Assembly: GCA_946811695.1 (NCBI GenBank)
Contig: OX328132.1
Coordinates: 97,030,022-97,094,021 of the forward strand
Reading direction: 5' to 3'
Source of the DNA: Gonocerus acuteangulatus
Taxonomy: Eukaryota; Arthropoda; Insecta; Hemiptera; Coreidae
Length of the DNA: 64,000 bases
This document shows positions 22,169-33,002 of this stretch, piece by piece. The notes under the pieces are model-generated. The model was not told where the DNA came from and ran no database searches. It saw only the letters and a list, made by a program, of their open reading frames with translations. The number at the start of each line of letters is the position of its first letter. Position 1 is the stretch's first letter. Made by a program: the position numbers and the translations under genes.

Positions 22169-23533
22169 CTGTTCGCTCTCTAAATAGAAGACGAATGGTC
22201 CGATTTTGATGAAAGTTGGTACAAAAATCTGTCGTCCAATTTGAAAGGTCAAGTTCGTTAACCAGCAAAATCTGCCCACTGGAAGATGGCGTTTGGGGCG
22301 AAATTCGCGCAGAAAAAATCGTAACGCTTACGTTTTTGAGTTCATAAGCTTGTAAGTACTCGTTTTATAGGCTTCTTGGGCTAGGAAAACGAATGAAACC
22401 ATTTTCAAGGCGATAGCTTTAACCGTTGTTGAGAAAATTGGAAAAATAGTTTTTGAATACCGTTTTTGGTTTGGGTACTTAGAATAACGGGATTCAGTTG
22501 AAACATTATCTGCATGTTCTACTTTCATTAAAACTAGTATGTTGAAAGTTATGTTACGTTTGGAGTTAAGGAAGGGTTAGAATAAAATATTTTATGAACA
22601 GACATGAAAAGTTTTGGAAACTTCGTATACTTTCATTAATATCTCGAACACGGTTGGGAAATCGTGGTAAGTGGATTGAAACTATTTGAAAGCTTACTAA
22701 ATTCTCTACAAAAATGATTCTAAAACTATTTTTGATTAGGTTATGACAATCGGAGAAATAAGTGCTTATAACTTCAAATATGTCTGTTTTGTTCTTATGA
22801 ACGGGTTTTTGTCGTTCTTTTTGTCTCTTTCCCTTGGTTTTTTATTGCTTTTTATTGTTGTAATTTCTTATGTTGTATTTGTAAGGAAAATGTATGTGTG
22901 TGTAAAACAGGATAGGTAAAATGAGACCAATTTTCTGTTGTCAGAAATAATAAAAAGTTTTGGGAACTTCGTATAATTTCTTAATATCTCGAAAACGGTT
23001 GAAAATCTTGGGAAGCGAAAGGTTACCATTCGAAAGCTTACTAAATGGTCTACAAGAATGGTTTTAAAGAAAGTTTTGAATAAGCGATGTCAATCGGAGA
23101 AATAAGTGCTTAAAACTTTTAAGTAATTGATTTCGCTTATTCGAACTTTTCTTTTTGTCTGTTTTATTCCTTGTTATTTTTAAATTGCTTATAGTCAGAT
23201 AATGTATTTGACAATAAAACAGATTAAGTAAAATAAGAAGATCAATTTATTGTTAGAAATGTAGCGTTTAAAGAGAGAGATCCCAAGGCTTTCCAAATGC
23301 CTCTGAGCGGAGGCCTTTCTGCCCGACTTATGGGAGAGCTGACCCATACAGGTATGATTGTAAATCAACAAAGACCTTTCAAGACTGGTTTGTTTGAGAT
23401 TTCATTTGGATAGCTGTTTCGCTATTGATCTAAACAAAGTAATAACTTTTTCTATTCTATGCCTTCATAAACACTAGAGATAAGAACGGAACCGCGCTAA
23501 GATGACGCAGTTCCTGCGAATCGGACTTTTTTT
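21950..23533 (+). mobile_element. Family A element, copy A6
   Basis: T1 hairpin at 21,950-22,085, TA array, then TTTGTCTGTTCGCTC and the body, ending GACGCAGTTCCTGCGAATCG. The body contains two degenerate units about 345 bp apart, marked by CAATCGGAGAAATAAGTGC at about 22,746 and 23,091. Confidence 0.82.
22090..22165. repeat. (TA)n microsatellite of copy A6
   Basis: TA run with one TGTA interruption. Confidence 0.92.
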
Positions 23534-23534
23534 C

Positions 23535-24122
23535 CATAAGGGCAAACTCCATCAAACTATATTCAAAACATTTTTTTCGTTGTAGGATGTTTCATTGCTC
23601 ACAGGCATTAGTGTGAACTTCACTATTAACGAAAAGAGTATTTTATTTATATCTTCATCCAGCAGACCAGTATTGGAGTGTTGAATTCGCCTTTTGTATC
23701 CGCCTTCCTGTGGCAGTTTACACAGCATGTTTGGCAGCTTCTTTTCATCCTCTGTGTATTTTGAGAGGAAAAGAAGGGCGAACTCAAGATGAAAAATATA
23801 CCTGAAGATTTTCTGAAGCCGCTAGATTTAGTTGACGGAAAAAAGATTGATCGGATGTTGAGTTCGCCAGTCATATCCACAAGGCCTCATGTGAACACCA
23901 AACATTGTTCTAAGGCTTAAGCACTCCCTTAAAGGTCGGTGTTTCATTTTTAGCCCACTCAAATTTCAATTTTTGAAATCCACTCAGTGAAAATCAGGAT
24001 TTTCAATGCAGGAACTGGAATGTTCACACCTGAAATCCTAAAACACGAAATGGGCAGAGTACTATATCAACTACTTTCAGGAATTTTGCCAATAAATAAA
24101 GATTTTTTCATAGGTTTACTGT
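23535..24122. other. Sequence with small unassigned frames
   Basis: A 43-codon plus frame at 23,789-23,920 (MKNIPEDFLKPLDLV...) has fairly balanced composition but no motif I recognise. A minus frame overlaps it. Neither is supported as a gene. Confidence 0.3.
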
Positions 24123-24358
24123 AAATATAAGTCCGACTCGCAGGAACTGCATCATCTTAGGGTGGTTCTGTTCTTATCCCTAATGTCATTTGGAAAGGTT
24201 GAAATAGAAACAGTTATAATTTTGGTTAGACCTTTCATGAAATAATTTCTGACCCCAAATAGGTCACGGTTACAAGGGTACATATCACTACCCGACATAA
24301 AAAAGACCCCGGCCTCGTCAAGGTTTGCTCTAGGAAACACACTACTTAGGTACTGTTT

Positions 24359-24507
24359 TTTTTTTATTTATTTTTTTTTTTATTTAACGGTGCATCGACA
24401 AATCGGGGCAATTAGCGCCGACATCCAGGGTGCAGCGAGGTATTCAAACCCACCATCTCCCGTTTATGATCTAAGGGACTAGCCACTAGACCACGGGAGA
24501 CCCCACT
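24359..24507 (-). mobile_element. tRNA-derived SINE, internally shortened
   Basis: The minus-strand head CTCCCGTGGTCTAGTGGC keeps the A box. The B-box area is degraded (GGTTTGAATACC). The 3' hairpin and A-rich tail are present. Flanking TACTGTTT (24,351-24,358 and 24,508-24,515) is the likely target duplication. Confidence 0.78.
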
Positions 24508-24768
24508 TACTGTTTCTTATTTTCTTTTACAATAATAATAATTTTACAGATAAATGCAATTTAAAAAAAAAATGAATTGATGAGTGCTTTAAACAAACAC
24601 GAAACCAAAAGAACAAAACAAACACTTTTAAAGATTTAAGCATTATTTCTCCGATTGCCAACGCCTAATCGTCTTCAGAATCTTTTTTGTAGAGCATCTA
24701 GTATGCTTTCGAATGGTAACCTTCCGTTTACCATGATTCCCAACCATTTTCGAAATATTAAGTAAAAT

Positions 24769-24823
24769 GGCGCTAATGGCCAAGTTGTAGATGCGCCGTA
24801 AAAAAAAAAAAAAAAAAAAAAAA
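24769..24823 (+). mobile_element. Tail-only SINE insertion with 10-bp TSD
   Basis: It starts exactly at GGCGCTAATGGCC, includes GATGCGCCGT and a run of about 24 A. Perfect duplications TAAGTAAAAT lie at 24,759-24,768 and 24,824-24,833. There is no tRNA-like head. Confidence 0.88.
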
Positions 24824-25285
24824 TAAGTAAAATATATGAAGTTCCAAAAACTTTTCATGTCTATAAATAAAAGATTTTATTCTAATCTTTCCTTAACTCC
24901 AGACGTAACCAAAATTAAAACATCTTTGTTGATATGAATTTCAAACATGCAGAAAATATTTTAAATGAATCCCATGATTCTAAGTACCCAAACAAAAACT
25001 TGATTTAACAACTATTTTTCCACTTTTCTCGAAAACGGATAAAGGCGAGTCTTTAAAAATGGCTTCAATCGTTTTCCTAGGCCAGGAAACACATAAAAAG
25101 AGTACTAGCAATCACATGATGTAAGCGTAACGGTTTTTTTCGCGCGAATTTCGCTCCAAAAACCGTTCCGGTGGACGGATTTTGCTGGTTATCGAATTTG
25201 ACCATTCAAATTAGATGAAAGATTTTTGTACCAAATTTCATCAACATCAGACCATTTGTGAGCCATAGAGAGAGAGAGCGTACAG

Positions 25286-25289
<4 letters not shown>

Positions 25290-25356
<67 letters not shown>

Positions 25357-25370
25357 AATATACATACACA
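25290..25370. repeat. (TA)n microsatellite, left of B2
   Basis: TA run preceded by ACAGACAAA, the usual border of family A arrays on the minus strand. Confidence 0.92.
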
Positions 25371-25374
25371 TATA

Positions 25375-27165
25375 GGGGAAGGTGTTGTACCTCTGACCAT
25401 ATTGTACCTTTGACCACCGAGGCTGTGGCGGCATGTAGCAACATTTCATAAATTTAGCTTTAATCAGTATTTAGCGCCTTCCCTAAAGGGCTTGTGTAAC
25501 CTACTTTGGATCGTTCAAGTCAAAGAGGATTCTTGCAAAAAATACTTATCCATTTTATCATAAAATTGTAAGTTATATATTGATGACGTTTTGCCTCATA
25601 ATATTTTTTGTATTATGTCTTTGTAGATGGAAATCATTTGATAAAGTAGCTTTTACAATAAGAAACATGGCGTAGCTTTCGAAATTGATTTATCTTAACC
25701 CTAAAATGTTTAGCATGCTTTTTAATTTTCACTACCAGGGTGTTGTACCTCTGACCATGACTAGGTGTTGTTCCTTTGACCAGGTCAAAGGTACAACACA
25801 CCTGAGTAATTTTTTCATAATTCAACTTTTTTGTTCTTCTTCTACAACTTGTTAAAAAATAATGAATATTGGTTGCTTCAATTGTTCAAAGAATTTAATA
25901 AATAATAAATGAAATAAGTTCAAACTGACTTTATCAATCCTCAGTGTAGCAGTTCGAACCTATCGCCCCTTATCGTTACACCTCAAGGTGTAAGGCCACA
26001 TCCAAAATCCAGATCAAAGGTACAACACACCTGAGTAATTTTTTCATAATTCAATTTTTATGTTATTCTGCCACATATTTTTTTAAAAAAATACTTAATA
26101 TTGGTTGCTTCAATTATCCAAAGAATTTAAAAAATAATAAATTAATAATTTCAAACTGAATTTATCAATCCTCGGTGTAACAGATCAAACATATCGCCCC
26201 TTATCGTTCCTCCTGAAGTTGTAAGGCCTCATCGAAAAGCTCATGCAAGGAAAATGTCAAATAGGGAACGGCCTCGTATCCTGACAGATATTCGTGAAAA
26301 GCTAATTATTGAAGGTGAAAAAAAAAAAAAAACGAAAGCACCACCCTAAATGTAAGACACCACATACAAATAAACCCCTTCCAAAAAAAAAAGTGGTAAA
26401 TAAAAAGAAAATTATTCTCTTGGCAGTTCAGATTCTGATACTGACACCGAAATTTCTTCAGGAGGAAGTGACGTTGATTTGTCTGATAAATATTGTGAGT
26501 TACGTCGATGACCACTAACAATTTGAAAAATATGATTTGGAAAAAGGAAATTTTTTCCTTTTTAAAAGTAAAAGTAAAAAGACTATTACATATTTAGTAA
26601 GATATCTGTGGTATTAAATGTCCAATGTTTAAGATCCAATATTTGAAAAAAACAAACTTTAAGTGACACGTTTACGAGAGAAGATGAAAATTTGTATGAT
26701 ATTGATGTTGAAGACAATGTGGCTTAACTTCCATACCCTACTATTGCTAGTGGATCTGCTTGACAGTTAAAACGTTTATCAATTGGATTGGATTTCTCAG
26801 CACATTAAGCATAACATAATATCAATAATAGCTTTTTTATTATGCTTACATTCTTGTCCTGTACTTATTGAACTTACAATTAATTACAATATTACTGAAT
26901 ACAGTTTTTTTCTGCCCTGCTGGGTTGTTTTTAGGTGGTCAGAGGTACAACACCCCATGGTCAAAGGTACCATGTTGTACCTTTGACTACTGAACGATTA
27001 TTTTTAAAAAAAATACTAAATGTAAAGCTAGAACCTTGAAAATATTATATATGATAAGCAATAGAATACTAATTACAATGAAATAAAAAAAATGAATTTA
27101 GCTTTAATATTCAAGCCGAAAAAAATTGAATTTTGCAAAGTGGTCAAAGGTACAACACCTTCCCC
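25375..27165 (+). mobile_element. Tigger/pogo-like transposon, copy B2 (deleted)
   Basis: Ends GGGGAAGGTGTTGTACCTCT and CAAAGGTACAACACCTTCCC, inserted in a TA array. It carries an internal tandem duplication: the block starting CAAAGGTACAACACACCTGA occurs at about 25,785 and again at about 26,015. Transposase relics lie at 26,210-26,520 and 26,660-26,760, with frameshifts and poly(A) slippage. The DDE domain is missing. Confidence 0.82.
26210..26760 (+). pseudogene. Transposase C-terminal relic in B2
   Basis: Fragments equivalent to the B3 relic are seen: an RPRILTDIREK-like linker, an acidic stretch encoded near 26,430-26,500 and an LYDIDVEDNVA-like end near 26,695-26,725. They are in different frames, so the gene is dead. 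Confidence 0.6.

Positions 27166-27173
<8 letters not shown>

Positions 27174-27221
<48 letters not shown>
27174..27221. repeat. (TA)n microsatellite, right of B2
   Basis: Remainder of the TA array of copy A7 after the B2 insertion. Confidence 0.9.
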
Positions 27222-27223
<2 letters not shown>

Positions 27224-27309
27224 AATTTGAAACGCCGTTATTTTCGATCTCTAGGTGATCTGAAACGTACAATTTTCTATGGAGAGAGGGAGGAACCGCG
27301 CTAAAAGAG

Positions 27310-27820
27310 TACTTGCAACCAAATCAAAAATCTTAGGGCTTATGGTTATTTTGTTTGTAGGCTTCCATGCAAACTTCTTATAGGTTCTGTAACGTAGGGA
27401 ATCGAATGAAACCATTTTCAAGTCGATATCTATAAGTGGATAAAAAGTGGATAAAACTAGTTTTTCTAACTAATTTTAGTTTCGGGATTCATAAATTATT
27501 GATTTTATAGAAAATTGTTCCAGACTTTTGTTATTCATCTAAACGAAGATATTTAAATTTTGGTTAAGATTGGAGTTAAGGAAGTATTTAAAAAAAAAAA
27601 AAATTCATTAACAGGCATGTCAAATTTTGGGCTCTAAGTATATTTTCTTAGATATATCGAAAACGTTTAAGAAATCTTGGTAAGTAGAAGGTGATCAGTC
27701 GATTGCAAAGTAAATTCTCTAGAAAAGAGGTTCTGAAGTTTTTTTCGATGGGACGATGTCAATCTGAGAAATAAGTGCCTAAATCTGTCGGTTCCGTTCT
27801 TGTGGAGGCTTTTTTTCCGT
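27310..27820 (+). mobile_element. Diverged family A body fragment
   Basis: Segments such as GAATGAAACCATTTTCAAG, TGTCAATCTGAGAAATAAG and GGAGTTAAGGAAG match family A, but ends are missing or altered. Confidence 0.6.
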
Positions 27821-27824
27821 TAAA

Positions 27825-28160
27825 AGATCGGTACTTCAGAATTTGTATTCTGGCGAATGGAATCATCAATTTATATTTTATTATTAATTTTACCGGTAAC
27901 TATAGGAATAAATCATTCATGCAATAAATGCAATTGGTTTATTTATTTTCAACTCGGTAAGAAGAAAATCTATGTTCTGGCATGACTAAAGCCAGCAAGG
28001 GTTATAGAGTTGTAAGGAGACAGAGATAAGAGTTGAAGGCGTTGTACTGCGGTTGGGCAACTGTGAAAGTATGCACTGCGTCATTGCTCAGACAAAGCCA
28101 CAATCAATTTGATCTGTCAATAAGTATAGGAATTTCAACTGCGTCACAATAAGGGACAAA
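27825..28160. other. Sequence without recognised gene
   Basis: Nothing supported. Confidence 0.35.
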
Positions 28161-28163
28161 AGA

Positions 28164-28290
28164 GTCGTGGTGGTTGGCGTGCCTTACTGTCACTTCGGGG
28201 CTGCTGGTTCGAATCCGCCCTGCTCACGTTATTTCAGCGCAGGGCAGATCTGCTGTAAGATGTTTGTATTTCAGCATACATTTTTATACA
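28164..28290 (+). mobile_element. tRNA-like SINE head, second SINE type
   Basis: GTCGTGGTGGTTGGCGTGCC followed by a perfect B box GGTTCGAATCC (28,206-28,216) is tRNA-like. The acceptor stem does not close, so it is not a plain tRNA gene. The sequence after it, including GCGCAGGGCAGATCTGC, differs from the main SINE family. Confidence 0.55.
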
Positions 28291-28294
28291 TAGA

Positions 28295-28650
28295 AGAAGC
28301 CCCTAAAAATATATCGCACCAAAAAATAGATAATGGTCAAAAATAGATAATGGTGAAGCTATATTTTTATACCTTACTTTAAGCTATAAGATTCAAAATA
28401 CATTTCCTTTGGTCGTGGTAAATTAAGCGATTTTCTCATGGGTGTGAATAATAGGCTATGCTCAACGTCATCTTATATTATTTTTGGAATTGCATTATTC
28501 TTGGTCATCTTATATTCTTTTATCAATCACATTTTATTTAAAGGACGTTGTGCTAAGGTGAAAAAGAAAACTTGCCATAGCGATTAAATTTTTCGAATAG
28601 ACTCGTTAATTCTTTTTATTCTCTAATCATTAAGCAATTTTCTTTGCGTA
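28295..28650. other. AT-rich sequence without recognised gene
   Basis: Nothing supported. Confidence 0.35.
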
Positions 28651-28654
28651 CAAA

Positions 28655-28740
28655 AAATCCGAATCGCAGGAACTTTGTCATTTTAGCGCGTTTTCGTTCT
28701 TACCCCTAGTGTTATTTAGAAAGTTATGAATAGAAACCTT
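28655..28740. mobile_element. Isolated family A terminus
   Basis: AATCCGAATCGCAGGAAC...TTTTAGCGCG matches the GTCCGAC end of family A, with no body attached before the next copy begins. Confidence 0.6.
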
Positions 28741-28785
28741 TCATATTTTGTCTTAATCTTTAGGGAATAATGTAAAAACATGTAA

Positions 28786-29193
28786 AACAAAAGTCCGACT
28801 CGCAGGAATTGCGTCATATTAGCGTGGTTTCGTTCTTATCCCTTGTGCTATTAGCAAAGGAATATAATTAGTTATTGGTAGCTTTTGATCTTTCGTTGTA
28901 AATAAAAATTAAATTTTAAAGAGAAGGAAGTTTAAGGCGCCACAACAGGAAACTGACAGTATCCTAAGCGGAAATGACTCTCCCGCCATCTCATCGTTCG
29001 CATTAGGAAACGACTGTTGCCAATAAGTTTCTCATCTTCTTGCCTTCATTTATTAAAATAATAATTTTACTTATAAATGCAATTATAAGTAAAATTATAC
29101 AGAAAACAATCAATTAAAAAGTGAGTTAAACAAACACAAAACCCCGTTAACATAACAAAACAAACACTTTTTAACAGTGTATGTATATATATA

Positions 29194-29237
<44 letters not shown>

Positions 29238-29238
29238 C

Positions 29239-29273
<35 letters not shown>

Positions 29274-29278
29274 CATAC

Positions 29279-29337
<59 letters not shown>

Positions 29338-29498
29338 TATATACACTCACAAATTTTACACACAAAAATATACACACAGCGTGATTTATGGTTTCTGAAA
29401 TTTTCTAGTCGGTGCTTCCGGATTGCGCGTCATGAGGTCAACCTCACAAGCGGGTTTCCTCCCTATGGAGGGAGCGAGACAAACCGCTAAAATTGGAG
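28786..29498 (-). mobile_element. Short family A element, copy A10
   Basis: It starts AAAGTCCGACTCGCAGGAAT and ends in T1 with AAACCGCTAAAAT. It has a short body that shares GGCGCCACAACAGGAAACTG with the inverted sequence near 5,880-5,910 of copy A2. A long TA array lies within it. Confidence 0.7.
29186..29343. repeat. (TA)n microsatellite of copy A10
   Basis: About 158 bp of TA with several ACATACAT and ATACATAT interruptions. It is the longest array in the window. Frames across it are artefacts. Confidence 0.95.
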
Positions 29499-29499
29499 G

Positions 29500-30155
29500 G
29501 CTATAGCATTAAAATGCACTAACATAAGACTATTACTGTGACCTAGTGCGTAGGATTATTGAACATTAAAAAATAATCATTCATGAGTACAACCAGAAAA
29601 ATTTATATTCACTCGGAATTTGCTAACAAACTAATCTCAAAGAATTTTCAGCCGAATCCGAATCAGGTAAAATGCCAATATGTAAAATGACGTTTAGGAA
29701 ATAAATTACGAACTTTTGGAAAAGGATACAGATTGGAGAGTAAAATATAAATCATTTTCAATATTTTATCTACTATTTTCATATTGATAATCATTCCTAT
29801 TAGGTTTAGTAGAATTACATTCGTTAAAGAGGCATTTTGAATGTTGCGGGAAAAATCACATCAGAAACATAATGGATAATAATTACAGATCTTAATAGAA
29901 AATGTATTGATTTTAATCCAAGTATATGAAAGTAATTTCTTTATTCTGGACAACAGATAATGTTTCAAACGTCTTTGCATCAAAAGAGAAGTTTTTGCAC
30001 ATAAGCTTTTCTCATAAGTTTATTTATTAATATCCGTTATCAGTTAATTTTCGTTAACTTAAGTAGGAAAATGGGGCCATTCATTTATGTCAGTTCCATT
30101 AAATAAGCGAATATTGGCGTGCACGCCTAGTTATTTGTATATGTGACTCTCTAAC
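29500..30155. other. AT-rich sequence without recognised gene
   Basis: Nothing supported. Confidence 0.4.
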
Positions 30156-30156
30156 T

Positions 30157-30192
30157 GCGCTAATGGCCTAGATGTTGATGCGCCGTAAAAAA
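30157..30192 (+). mobile_element. Tail-only SINE fragment
   Basis: GCGCTAATGGCCTAGATG...GATGCGCCGT followed by A7. It begins at the hairpin base like the other tail-only copies. No clear target duplication. Confidence 0.65.
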
Positions 30193-30204
30193 ATATATAT
30201 ATCT

Positions 30205-30284
30205 ATCGAGTAAAATCGTGAAAGACGAGAGAGTAATATATATATATATATATTACTCTCTCGTCTTTCACGATTTTACTCGAT
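30205..30284. repeat. Perfect 80-bp palindrome
   Basis: The arms ATCGAGTAAAATCGTG...GAGAGAGTAATA and their exact complement meet in a TA core at 30,244/30,245. No mismatch and no loop. Confidence 0.92.
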
Positions 30285-30289
30285 ACAAC

Positions 30290-30790
30290 CAGCGACACAA
30301 CGTTAAAGAAATCCTATTTTATACCTGTTATTAAGTAGTCACTTTCTGAGAATTAGCAGAAGACATATTCTTCGTTTATGGTATAAATTACTGTATCATT
30401 AGGGGTCATTTATCGCTCTATAAAAAGGCTTTATCTTTAAGGCAGGTTTTATTGGTGCAGAAAAAAAAATGAAGCATTTCAACATGAGCATGTAACGTAT
30501 CATGGAACGCTGTATCCAACTTTTTGTAATGTATTCAACATTTTCTAGAAACATAAATAAAACTCCTCTTTCTCTGTTTCTTGCTTTCCAGAAACATCCA
30601 TCAATTTTATTAAAACGGTCTACATATGCACCCATTTTAAAGTAACCAAGTTTCGTAACTATGGTTCGACTCAATATTTTCGTTTCATTTAAAACCTTTA
30701 TTCTATGTCAAGGATACTTAAAAATAATGGAAACATTTCAAAGGTCACCTCTAGCGCTGAACATATAACAGACGAAGGTAGACATAGTCA
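30290..30790. other. AT-rich sequence with an unassigned minus frame
   Basis: A 91-codon minus frame (30,399-30,674) has no recognised motif and no convincing splice context. Confidence 0.35.
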
Positions 30791-30792
30791 TT

Positions 30793-31215
30793 GTTTGGTC
30801 GTGTGGTATCTTAATAAAACTAGATTTTTTATAAGAAAATGCGTGTTATTTTTCCAACGTTTCGGATTAAAATTCAAGCCTTCATTTCACATCGGTAAGC
30901 TAATTTTCATTCTGTACTTATTGATTTTATATGTATTATTATGTTACCTAGAATTCAAGTTTTAATTCTGAGTCAATCTGCCTTGAATTTAAACTCTAGC
31001 TATAAAACAAATTTACCATATGTATCATTCATTCTCGTTTATGTATAATGTTTTCCTTTTTATTTCATCTGTGTAAAAAAAAAAAAAAATAAATAAAAAT
31101 AAGTAACTAAATTAGCATTATCTCTGTCCTCTTTCTATTACAGCCCTGATGAAGGCTGACCGAACGGCCAAAGATATCCTCTCAATAAATATAGCAGACG
31201 ATTTCCTTGGACATT
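30793..31215. mobile_element. Penelope-like terminal fragment with hammerhead-like motif
   Basis: GGTATCTTAATAAAACT at about 30,806 matches the palindrome at 186-340, followed by CCAACGTTTCGG. At 31,146-31,152 a canonical CTGATGA is followed by AGGC...GGCC and AAAGA, where GAAA is expected. CATCGGTAAGC occurs here (30,890) and again at 31,540, each followed by similar sequence, so two partial copies are present. Confidence 0.5.
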
Positions 31216-32075
31216 CAGCTAGAGAAACTGAAACTTCTTTAAATTCCCAGTAAATGACAAAATTGATAAAGAAGTCATCTCCTCGACCTACTCCAACATT
31301 TTCCATTTATTAAAAACATCTTCCTAAAACTCTATACCGCCTGCAATAGAGCCCTTCCATACTAGCCTCCCTTCCAATAACACAAAACTTTATGACAGCA
31401 GACTTTACAACACCGCCCTTTCTTTGATTCTGCTACCACTCTTAACTTAATGGGTGGTCCTCCCCCCCTAACCCACTCCTTTTCCCTAACTTACCGCATG
31501 ATGATCCCGTATCCGTGAGGCATAGTTCTCAGTCTTCTCATCGGTAAGCCTATTTTGTCATTTTTATATCTGTATCCATGTACCTATAATTTAAGCGCTA
31601 GCTATAGCATATTGTTTTTCTAACTATGTATTATGTTTTTTTTTAATATGTTTTGCATATACAGGGTGTCCCGTAAAAGCCAAGTCATATTGTGGGAGGT
31701 GATAGAGGACCTTTAGGGGAACAAAAAATGTTCTATTGCGATTTTCCGAATTCTCACACTTAAAGGAGAAAACTTCGTTTTCTTGTTTTATCGAGACAAA
31801 CGTGGTTTTTAGAATTTAGCTCCGGCCCAGGTGGTTCTACTAGAAAGGAAGTGAAAACAATCGAAAGCTGAGTAAATTTACAATAAGACTAGTTGAGAGT
31901 AAACGTATAAATGAATGAGTGTAAGTATGTCTATCTTACCAAAAGAAAGCTATTCTAAATTTGTGTCAATATAATACTTAAAAGACTTAAAGAAATGCAC
32001 TAAAAAAGAATGTTTTTATGAACGAATTTATAAATCTTTTTCTTTGGGAGTCAAACTAGATTGGGGGAGGGTTAG
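31216..32075. other. Sequence with a transposon-like terminus
   Basis: ACAGGGTGTCCCGTAAAAGC at 31,661 resembles a terminus common to several arthropod transposons. The matching other end was not found. No gene seen. Confidence 0.35.
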
Positions 32076-32079
32076 CAGG

Positions 32080-32400
32080 TAGTCAGGTTCGGCCATTAGA
32101 TAGAGCACCTCCCGACAACACCTGTTTACATGCCTTGGCCTGTTTCACCTGCTCCGTGTGTGGCTGCCCCTGACCCAGTTCATGGTTCCCGGCTCAAAAA
32201 ATATTTCGACTGTGCCTCTCGGAATGCAGTCTCCCTTCCGTCATACGGCCCCGAATCGCTGAACGGTCACATTCTAAAAGCTTGTCCTCAATGCTGTGGA
32301 ACCATTCGATAACACGAGGACGGCCCGTGAATAGAGGATGTTTTAGCGTGGCCTGGAACTGGCGCAGGATCGTTTCTGGAGGTGGTGCTGTATTAGGCGC
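32080..32400. other. GC-richer block, possible coding relic
   Basis: Composition is clearly less AT-rich than its surroundings. Plus and minus frames are both partly open: plus 32,130-32,312, minus about 32,213-32,392 including a ...GRPRVIEWFHSIEDKLLE-like stretch. Neither strand gives a family I can name. Confidence 0.35.
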
Positions 32401-32404
32401 AGAT

Positions 32405-33000
32405 AAAAAAAAAAAAAAAATGTTCGTCCCGCAGTAGCTGCGTAAATTAAGAATTTTTTCTTAGGGCAATGAGACGGTTATACTTTCTTCAACGTCAATT
32501 TGTTGACTTTTATAATCATATTGAACAGGCCACTAACATTTTATTTTACGGTCCTTCGAATGAAGGCTTAGAGGTATTAAGTCTAGTTTAAGGGAATATT
32601 AATTTCATCTGACACTTCTTGCCTATATCAATTTAATTAAAATAACTTTTTAAAATTTTAGAGATATCAAGCAATGAAATGTCTTCTATAATGTGACAAT
32701 ACGATCAAACATTTTTTCAGAAAAAATAAAATAGTCTTTCCAATCGCTCGCACGATCGATCTTAAAAGGCTCTACAAGGATCGAAAACAACGACCCGTAA
32801 GGCTGTAAAAAAAGATATTTACAAGAATAAATTACAAATTGAAACGTAAATAACTTGACTTATACTCCTTTCATGATCTGGGAAAATGTTGAAGAATTGG
32901 AACAATAACTTAATGAAACAGAATACTGCTGAACATCCGCAAAGTTATAAGAAAAGTAAAAGGCGTCAGCTTAAACTTAAGGCGAGATTCAAAGGCTAGA
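32405..33000. other. Sequence with a diverged family A terminus
   Basis: GTTCGTCCCGCAGTAGCTGC at 32,422 is a degenerate GTCCGAC-type end. The rest is unassigned. Confidence 0.35.
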
Positions 33001-33002
33001 GC

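Larger units (their letters stand above)
24126..27306 (-). mobile_element. Family A element, copy A7, host to three nested insertions
   Basis: The GTCCGACTCGCAGG end is at 24,131 and T1 ends at 27,306 (AACCGCGCTAAAA). Inside are a SINE (24,359-24,507), a tail-only SINE (24,769-24,823) and Tigger-like B2 (25,375-27,165). B2 splits the TA array, so TA lies on both sides of it. Removing the three leaves a normal family A copy of about 1.1-1.2 kb. Confidence 0.78.

Noticed and set aside
28164..28230. Functional tRNA gene
   Set aside because: A perfect B box is present but the acceptor and anticodon stems do not close. SINE head is the better reading.
29067..29398. Several overlapping frames of 67-102 codons rich in Tyr-Ile
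   Set aside because: They are translations of the TA array on both strands. The same applies at 2,489, 4,935, 9,800, 10,141, 11,679, 22,031, 25,189 and 38,432.
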